From positions 9,929 through 23,081 of the forward strand of contig NW_003131355.1 in the NCBI RefSeq assembly GCF_000003605.2: a stretch of 13,153 nucleotides of DNA, in the 5' to 3' direction. A model generated the notes under the pieces. That model did not search any database. It saw only the letters and a program-made list of their open reading frames with translations, and was not told where the DNA came from. A program made the position numbers and the translations under genes. Shown here piece after piece: positions 7,896 through 13,153 of the stretch (position 1 is its first letter; each line of letters starts with the position of its first letter). This DNA is from Saccoglossus kowalevskii (Eukaryota > Hemichordata > Enteropneusta > Harrimaniidae).

Positions 7896-8147
7896 CTTGA
7901 CATTCTGTACCATTACCATGGAAACCCTTCTTGCATTCACAATAATAGGACCCTGCTGTATTGTTACATATGGCATCTATGTGACATATGTCTGGCGTTT
8001 CCCTACATTCATCGATGTCATCACAGTAGATTATCCCATCACCACGGTAACCATTGGCACAACCACAACTATATGTTCCAGGAAGATTGACGCATATTGC
8101 TTCATTAATATCCAAGCATGTGTTGTTAGCATCACATTCATTGTCAT
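7896..8147 (-). CDS. Exon coding two calcium-binding EGF-like modules (EGF6 and EGF7)
   Basis: This internal exon of a multi-EGF extracellular protein has an acceptor TAAACAG before 8147 and a donor GTAAAC after 7896. Its length is 252 nt (84 codons), phase 1 at both ends. Module 6 opens DDNEC and module 7 opens DDIDEC. Each has six cysteines and the C-x-[DN]-x4-[FY]-x-C-x-C pattern (CVNLPGTYSCGC, CNNTAGSYYCEC), the consensus for Asp/Asn beta-hydroxylation in calcium-binding EGF domains. The other five exons code one module each, so an intron was lost between these two, or never gained. The acceptor has a poor pyrimidine tract. This is the last exon of the gene seen in the window: no further EGF exon is recognisable between 1 and 7895, so the downstream intron contains the repeats or the gene ends beyond view. 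The family cannot be named from EGF modules alone. Confidence 0.93.
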
Positions 8148-8417
8148 CTGTTTATGGTAGAATAAACATACTGGTACTAAAAATATATTTTAGAATCCGT
8201 AATTTCTATTAAAATGGTATAATGCAACAGAGGGGATGTGGATTCTATTCGAAGTAGTGAAGTTTTGGTTCTAAATTGTTTAAATAGAAAGGGTACATTA
8301 GGGATATGGCTTCTGATACAGATTTTATGGTAATTAATTTGCTAATATAGTGCATTATAAGGATAATACTTGACTACTTCTATGACATATGGCAAGATTT
8401 ATGGTAAAATACAAATA
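8148..8417 (-). other. Intron sequence downstream of the inverted-repeat element
   Basis: This is the 3' part of the EGF5 to EGF6 intron, ending at the acceptor AG (8149-8148), and is AT-rich. Two loosely similar lines, ACAGATTTTATGG near 8319 and CAAGATTTATGG near 8393, are the only repetition noticed. The TA at 8416-8417 is one copy of the element's presumed target duplication. Confidence 0.7.
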
Positions 8418-8692
8418 TGTGTGAGGCTAGAAATCCGTACTCCGCGTCACCAGAATGTGCCGGTGCATTTCCAAAAATAAGCATTGTGCGCTCCCTAGTT
8501 GTGGCATCATTCTGCCCCGTATTCTGCACCCCTCATGCTTCGCCATCGAGTAAATTCATACTCTTGCTCCATTCTAGGTTCAAAATGAAGTTACGGCAAT
8601 GATTTTCAAACCTGTTTATCAACCAATAGGGATGGTTTTATGTGAAATAATGTTATAACATTTGTAGGAATATCGAAAAGTACAAAACTATC
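8418..8692 (+). repeat. Left terminal inverted repeat of the foldback-type element
   Basis: It aligns with the reverse complement of 10567-10867. Shared blocks include GAATGTGCCGGTGCATTTCC, AATAAGCATTGTGCGC, TATTCTGCACCCCTCATGCT and ATCGAAAAGTACAAA. It is shorter than the right arm because of several deletions. Confidence 0.9.
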
Positions 8693-9523
8693 AGAAACAT
8701 ACATATCATTCTGTGCTGTTCATTCGTGTACAAACTATTTTTGTTTTCAAAGATGCAATCTGAGTCAATTGCTACAAAGTTTAAACAATGTTTCAATTCT
8801 TGATCTATTAATTTTACAGTCCCTTTTTTATAGAAATTGACCACTAGTTGGGCTTTCATTCTGCACCATCGAAAAGCAATGCAATGTTTTATATGACAAT
8901 CTAGGGATATTGTTACGTAGTTGAACAATGTTTCACCCCATTGTACTCATTCCACCAGGGCCATGCACTTCTGTTGTATTTCATCATCTGATTTTATGAA
9001 GTTCTGATGCCAACAAAATCCAACTCCACACATGCGTGTCTAGTATTTTACACAAACATACATGCTCATAGCTTCACACACACAACTGTAATTCGCACAG
9101 CTTAATACCTCTACTATTTTGTTTTTATTAATATTATCTCACAATATTGTAGCCACGCAATGAGTGCAACCCAACAAAACGAGCAAAATTAAAATTTAAG
9201 ATAGTAAATGTAATTGAACAGCAATTGCTTTGTCAGTTATTGATGTTGGTTTGCCTGGGAGGCTACAAACAAAATTTTATCTCCATGGTTTGCTACAATA
9301 AACATTGTTTTGAAACATTCCTGATGCATTCAGACTTCAAGTCACCGTAGTGACTAACCACTTATGTTCACTGCGATAGCGAGAGTATTATTTGCGTTCA
9401 AAAAATTATTTCTTTATTTATGGAATGTACTTTCAAATGACTAAAATCATACTATTTTCATATTATTTTCAAAAACATTAGCGTTTGTAGTAGGGCAAAT
9501 CAAAAGTTGTTGTTCCGAAATTT

Positions 9524-9845
9524 CCAAATGTCTGAAAGTGACCTGGGATCGGAAATGTCGACTTGTTTTGGGTCAGAATATGTTTTGCCTGGTTTTGAGA
9601 AAACAAAACATCTGTTGTTCAAATTATTGTAATATTTACTTGCACCATACTATTTAAACAAAAGTTTCACATATCTTTTTTTCAAACTGTCCGGAAATCA
9701 CCTGAGACCGGAAATGGTTGAATGCTTGCCTTCAAAGGTCAAAATTACTGTATTCTTTTGTTTTTTCAAGAAAATTGGCATGTTTTAGTTTGACAAATTA
9801 ATTTACGAAAGTTTTTTTTTTAAATGTCTGAAAATTATTCTGTAT
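9524..9845. repeat. Diverged tandem repeats of about 150 bp at the centre of the element
   Basis: CCAAATGTCTGAAAGTGACC (from about 9524) with CTGGGATCGGAAATG recurs as CAAACTGTCCGGAAATCACC (from about 9683) with CTGAGACCGGAAATG. A third start, AAATGTCTGAAAATTATTC, lies at about 9821. Intervening sequence is loosely alignable (TTTTTTCA, GAAAACAAAAC/AAGAAAATTGGC, TTTAAACAAAAGTTT/TTTACGAAAGTTT). Confidence 0.65.
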
Positions 9846-10566
9846 GTGCATTTTTGGGGTCAAACAGGTGTCATTTGTTAATCACATCACCGCTATGTGA
9901 TTTTTGATTGGGAAAAGACGAGAAAAAAACATTCTGCAATCTGCAAACATGCATTTTAGCACCCCGAATTTGACAACGCTCAAAACTATTGCGAAATAAA
10001 AACGGAATTGTATCAGGGCCACCAAATCATAAATAACCAGAGAGAATGATTTGGCGAGTGTGTTTTTTCCCCAGACAGGCAGCGAGAATAAACCAAGACA
10101 TTGTTTACAAAACACGACAATAAACCCTCTTTTATACTCTGTGGTGCATGTAACGGCCGTTGTTTCTTTATGAAATTGTAGTTTCTTTCTCGTTTTTATC
10201 ATTCAACCACTCAAATCATATCCCAGATAACGACCTCAAAATATAATTTCAGTTTTTGTTTTAATAATTCAGCCACTCCCAAAGATAATGTTTGTTTTCA
10301 TGGTTTCATGATCTTAGAATTAGCCGTTGAAATCCTGTAATTGGGTGTGCATAAAGCATGTATGGTGTTTTCGGGTGATAATTCTCTCGCAATGAGTGTT
10401 TACAAACACTAAGTGGTTAGTCTCTGTTCATGTTTGTTTCACAGATTACTCATTTGCATATCAATATGTCTGACTCTTTACCGTTTTGAAAACTAGCAAT
10501 TTTGGCATTTTCATCTGCCGATTGTGCCTAATTATAGCTAGCTGATTCCTTTATTTATTTGTTTTC

Positions 10567-10867
10567 AATAGCTTTGTACTTTTCGATGCCCCTACAAATG
10601 TTATATAACAGTATTTAATGTGAAAACTTCCCGAATTGCATGAAAATCATTGTCATAATAATTGTCTATAATTTTACATTTTTAAAAAGCTTGAACCCAG
10701 AATGGAGCACAGTGTGAATTTCTTGATGGCGCAGAATGAGAAGCACAGCATGAGGGGTGCAGAATACAGTCCAGAATGATGGCACAACTAGGTGGCGCAC
10801 AATGCTTATTTTAGGAAATGCACCGGCACATTCCGGTGGCACAGAGAACGATTTTGATCCTCACACA
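10567..10867 (-). repeat. Right terminal inverted repeat of the foldback-type element
   Basis: It is the reverse-complement partner of 8418-8692. It is slightly longer, with additional GCAGAATGAG-type sub-repeats (CAGAATGG at about 10699, CAGAATGAG at about 10733, CAGAATACAG at about 10760, CAGAATGATGG at about 10772) that are partly missing from the left arm. Confidence 0.9.
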
Positions 10868-10973
10868 TACCTCAACAAACACATAATTGTTGATCCTTGG
10901 AGGGATTTTTGTAAGGGTCACCTCTGCGAGAGGTAAAATGTATCTTATATATAAGCATGTCATGAAGACTTAC

Positions 10974-11111
10974 CGTCACATGTAGTACCATTAAGGTGAT
11001 AACCAGTATGGCATTCACATGTAAAGTTTCCCATTGTATTGATGCAATCTGCATTTGTATCACAATTGTCAGCGTTATCATGGTCATTGGGTAGTTCACA
11101 CTCATTAATAT
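10974..11111 (-). CDS. Exon coding one calcium-binding EGF-like module (EGF5)
   Basis: Acceptor TATTTCAG before 11111 and donor GTAAGT after 10974 (the best donor in the set). Length is 138 nt (46 codons), phase 1-1. The module opens DINEC, has six cysteines and the hydroxylation pattern CINTMGNFTCEC. The loop between the first two cysteines is long and acidic (ELPNDHDNADN). It joins in phase to the exon at 7896-8147 across the intron that contains the inverted-repeat element. Confidence 0.94.
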
Positions 11112-11410
11112 CTGAAATATAATACCAACACATAACTGACATAATGATGTACGTAATAATGTTTAAATAATTACTTATAAATTCATCATTAGGGACGAAC
11201 AATGTTCACTTCTCATATGTGTCATGATATACTATACTTTAATATCAAGTATATGGAAAGTATCAGCTATAAGGCTTGGGAAATATTACTATACTCGTTC
11301 AAAGAATCCAATAGCAAATCGTAATTGAAATGCTCTATTTATACAATAATGTCACTAAATCATCGCCAGTTGGCGTATCACTTGTAATGCTTATCGTATC
11401 AATGTTTTAC
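11112..11410 (-). other. Intron between EGF5 and EGF4 exons
   Basis: 299 nt, AT-rich, with donor GTAAAA at 11410 and acceptor TTTCAG at 11112. I see no additional exon or repeat in it. Confidence 0.85.
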
Positions 11411-11538
11411 CAAAGCAATTGAAGCCATCTCCAGTATATCCTTTGATACATATACATAAATATGAACCATCAGTATTGACGCATTCACCATGTTGCTTAT
11501 GACAATTATTATCTGTTCTTTGTCACATTCGTCCATAT
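11411..11538 (-). pseudogene. EGF-like exon with a 1-nt frame disruption (EGF4)
   Basis: Acceptor TTTTTTTTTCAG before 11538 is excellent, and the donor after 11411 is GTAAAA. Length is 128 nt, not a multiple of three, unlike all five other exons, which are 120-252 nt and divisible by three. The reading begins D-M-D-E-C and then leaves register. Cysteines 2 to 6 and the hydroxylation pattern ([12 protein letters not shown]) reappear in another frame from about 11515 onward. A net loss of one base, or gain of two, lies between about 11516 and 11525. In the acceptor frame the exon would read through without a stop but lose all cysteines after the first and shift everything downstream. It may be a true disabling mutation, an allele, or an assembly error. 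An internal CAG before ATAATAATTGT would restore frame but drop the first cysteine. Confidence 0.85.
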
Positions 11539-12070
11539 CTGAAAAAAAAAGATTGATAACATAGACTTGTGAACTGATTAAATTAGTTAACCTGTTGCGT
11601 ACAAATTGTTTCCTTAATTTTCCTTCCTTTTCTTAATTTTGGAACAAACAAGGAAAATATGACGTTGGTTTTAATAATTTGATCTAAAATTGTTAATTTT
11701 GTGGATGGTGACTGAAATTGACTTTCTCACTTAAGGGATAAGTTTTGAAATGTACAGTAATTAGTAATAAGCTACCACACAAGTTGTGTGTTACATGACT
11801 AAGGCCTCATATGCATCAGAAGTAAATGTATAAAGTTATGTGATTTGAGAGATTCTGACAAATTAGTGATCGTCTTGGTTAGCATATATAGAAATACTGT
11901 AGAAATACGATTGACACAGATTGTAATATCTTGACACTAGCAGAGCTGACAATTCACTTTTTTTCTAGATCTTCATTGCATATCGCCGTACAGGTTGCAT
12001 ACACTTACAATAACCACATAACTCATATCACAAATTATACTGACAATAAATACAAATGATTGTTATCTAC
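11539..12070 (-). other. Intron between EGF4 and EGF3 exons
   Basis: 532 nt, with donor GTAGAT at 12070 and acceptor CAG at 11539. AT-rich with no open frame or recognisable repeat. Nothing else seen. Confidence 0.8.
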
Positions 12071-12193
12071 CTGTACAATTCCCGTTTTCTTTTTCATATC
12101 CTTTTTGACATGAACAATTATACGCCCCATCCGTGTTTGTACAAACTGAATGTAATCCACATATACCATCATCATTGTTACATTCATTTTCAT
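12071..12193 (-). CDS. Exon coding one calcium-binding EGF-like module (EGF3)
   Basis: Acceptor TTCCTAG before 12193 and donor GTAGAT after 12071. Length is 123 nt (41 codons), phase 1-1. The module opens DENEC, has six cysteines and the hydroxylation pattern CTNTDGAYNCSC, and closes with GNCTG. An 85-nt intron separates it from the previous exon. Calcium binding is expected from D-x-N-E plus the C-x-N-x4-Y pattern. Confidence 0.94.
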
Positions 12194-12278
12194 CTAGGAA
12201 AAACAAAATAAAAGAAATGAAAAAATAATTCTGCTATATATTACAATTTCATGTAGTAATGAAGTAAAGTATACTAAC

Positions 12279-12398
12279 CGACACAGAATACTCCATCGCC
12301 AGTATAGCCAGTTGTACATTCACAAATATATGACCCATTCGTGTTTGTGCATTTGGCGTTGTCATCACATGTACCATTATTATTACATTCATTGATAT
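12279..12398 (-). CDS. Exon coding one calcium-binding EGF-like module (EGF2)
   Basis: Acceptor TTTTACAG before 12398 and donor GTTAGT after 12279. Length is 120 nt (40 codons), phase 1-1. The module opens DINEC, has six cysteines and the pattern [12 protein letters not shown], and ends GDGVFCVG. It is the most canonical of the set. The intron to EGF1 is 113 nt and contains a short run of AAT/ATT triplets (about 12411-12448). Confidence 0.95.
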
Positions 12399-12511
12399 CT
12401 GTAAAATGAATTATTATTATTTGGCATAAATGAATAATAATAATAATTTCTCAGTCAAACATAACATGGGGTAAACTAACTTTGATATATTAACATTCAA
12501 AAATCACATAC

Positions 12512-12637
12512 CTTTACATCCTGTACTTGTGTTCAAATAACCATCACTACATATACATTGGAAGTCACCAATTTCATTTACACATAGTTCAGATTCTTGA
12601 GAACAGTTGTGAGTACCAGTCTCACACTCATCTAAAT
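12512..12637 (-). CDS. Exon coding one calcium-binding EGF-like module (EGF1 of those visible)
   Basis: Acceptor TGTTATAG before 12637 and donor GTATGT after 12512. Length is 126 nt (42 codons), phase 1-1. The module opens DLDEC, has six cysteines and the pattern [12 protein letters not shown]. It is the most 5' exon recognised, and phase 1 at its start implies at least one upstream exon outside or unrecognised in the window. The frame is also open upstream, through a 42-bp tandem duplicate of the acceptor region to an ATG at 12711-12713, but that stretch looks like intron and has no good signal peptide. A second, duplicated acceptor lies 42 nt upstream and keeps frame. Confidence 0.93.
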
Positions 12638-12724
12638 CTATAACATTATATAAGTATATGACATATAACACATCTAAATCTGTTACATTATATAAGTATA
12701 TGACATGTAACACATATAAATCTA
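12631..12724. repeat. 42-bp tandem duplication covering the EGF1 splice acceptor
   Basis: TCTAAATCTATAACATTATA starts at 12631, and TCTAAATCTGTTACATTATA starts at 12673. Both continue TAAGTATATGACAT and so on, with a few differences, and a 10-bp third start lies at 12715-12724. The first unit includes the first bases of the EGF1 exon and its acceptor. Confidence 0.93.
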
Positions 12725-13153
12725 ATAGTCAAAAATATCCTGGAGAACAAATAGCTTTATAGTTAACCCGATCTGTAACTGAGCCTTTATACATCTGTTA
12801 ATAAGCATCAATTTGAATTAATTTATTAGTTATGACATGATAATGACGTCATCTCATATTTGTAGAGTTATGATTGGCGGATACAAGTGACGTCATGGGC
12901 TTAACTTACATTTGAGACGTGGATAAAAAAGAATTCAATGTGTTCACACTCACTTATATCAACAATCTACATGGATGGTAATGTTTATATATAGAAAGAA
13001 TAGTTGGAGTAAGAATGAAAGATGTTTTGAGAAATTCTTTAACCTTTATTCCCTTATACTCATTATAGTTGTTTACGTGTATGCGAATAAACTGGATGCA
13101 TAAACCGGTTGTTCACACCGTAAGATAAATAATGGTGTTGTTCGCTAGTTCTG
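12725..13153. other. AT-rich sequence upstream of EGF1, no confident exon
   Basis: No gene is confidently visible. On the minus strand a fragment D-I-S-E-C-E at about 12943-12960, followed by a GTAAGT at 12909-12904, resembles the start of an EGF exon but lacks an acceptor AG and later cysteines. Two CRE-like palindromes and a CCAAT box lie at 12844-12895. On the minus strand, TATAAAGG-like strings occur near 12782-12790. Confidence 0.5.
12844..12895 (-). promoter_or_regulatory. Two CRE palindromes flanking a CCAAT box
   Basis: TGACGTCA occurs perfectly at 12844-12851 and 12888-12895. Between them, on the minus strand, lies CCGCCAATCA (about 12871-12880), a CCAAT-box match. CRE (ATF/CREB) and CCAAT (NF-Y) sites commonly occur together in animal promoters. 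A TATAAAGG-like string lies about 90 nt downstream on the minus strand. Function is inferred from motifs only, and the cluster could be part of a dispersed repeat. Confidence 0.35.

Larger units (their letters stand above)
8418..10867. mobile_element. 2,450-bp inverted-repeat (foldback-type) DNA element with TA flanks
   Basis: The termini are TGTGTGAGG at 8418 and CCTCACACA ending at 10867, each flanked by TA (8416-8417 and 10868-10869), which fits a TA target duplication as in Tc1/mariner-like insertions. The inverted repeats extend for about 275-300 bp with small indels. Inside I see no transposase: open frames at 8653-8928 and 9882-10202 (minus) resemble nothing I know. A second, short inverted match (about 9352-9393 against 10378-10422) lies further in, and the centre holds tandem repeats. 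It is therefore probably a non-autonomous element mobilised in trans. It sits wholly inside the intron between the EGF5 and EGF6 exons. Its superfamily is inferred from the TA flanks only. Confidence 0.82.

Noticed and set aside
7746-8090. Plus-strand open frame with FIYLFIYL repeats resembling a membrane protein
   Set aside because: It is the translation of the TTTA microsatellite followed by the antisense of a good EGF exon.
8417-8602. Plus-strand open frame starting in the left inverted repeat
   Set aside because: The start lies at the element terminus, the mirrored right arm does not preserve the frame, and there is no family match.
9882-10202. Minus-strand 106-codon frame as a transposase
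   Set aside because: No DDE/D or DNA-binding motif is recognisable. Cys and Phe content looks random.
12411-12448. AAT/ATT triplet run as a meaningful microsatellite
   Set aside because: Too short and imperfect to annotate on its own; ordinary intron sequence.
12638-12713. ATG at 12711-12713 as the start of a secreted EGF protein
   Set aside because: The sequence is the 42-bp intronic tandem repeat read through the acceptor, and the would-be leader repeats itself and is not a convincing signal peptide.

Overview
This is a stretch of animal nuclear DNA, probably from a marine invertebrate; I cannot narrow the phylum. The evidence is spliced, phase-1 exons coding EGF-like modules with GT..AG introns, an AT-rich background (roughly two-thirds A+T), and layers of eukaryotic transposable elements. 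There is no bacterial gene organisation, no operon and no RNA gene that I can recognise.

Layout. (1) Positions 1 to about 4570 form a GC-rich block on the minus strand. It holds the decayed body of a tyrosine-recombinase retrotransposon (DIRS/Ngaro superfamily). Reading down the coordinates: an unidentified 5' part (gag position), reverse transcriptase (RT), RNase H (RH), then a tyrosine recombinase (YR) that runs off the left edge. The coding pieces are scattered over several frames with stops, and the RT catalytic motif is altered. (2) Positions 4570-5140 are a compositional transition that may contain the element's 5' terminal repeat. (3) Positions 5140-7790 are AT-rich and repetitive: a 132-bp tandem duplication, then a head-to-tail pair of a roughly 1-kb compound repeat full of short CAAAATGGCC...GGCCATTTTG palindromes, with a strong hairpin at the end of the first copy. 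(4) A TTTA microsatellite at 7793-7886 lies against a splice donor. (5) Positions 7896-12637, minus strand, carry six exons of one gene encoding seven consecutive calcium-binding EGF modules. (6) The largest intron contains a 2,450-bp inverted-repeat DNA element (8418-10867) flanked by TA.

The EGF exons read 12637 towards 7896 and are in matching phase, so they would splice into one extracellular or secreted multi-EGF protein. Every module has the C-x-[DN]-x4-[FY]-x-C-x-C hydroxylation consensus. One exon (11411-11538) has a net 1-nt loss that breaks its frame, so this copy is either damaged or carries an assembly error. The gene very likely continues beyond both ends of the exons seen. Without its other domains it cannot be named (fibrillin-like, Notch-like and other multi-EGF families all fit).

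The most interesting items are the foldback-type element that accounts for the one oversized intron, the broken EGF exon, the 42-bp tandem duplication that copies a splice acceptor in frame, the tandem palindrome-rich repeats with a terminal hairpin, and the abrupt RNase H to recombinase junction in the retrotransposon. No complete novel defence or catalytic system is visible.
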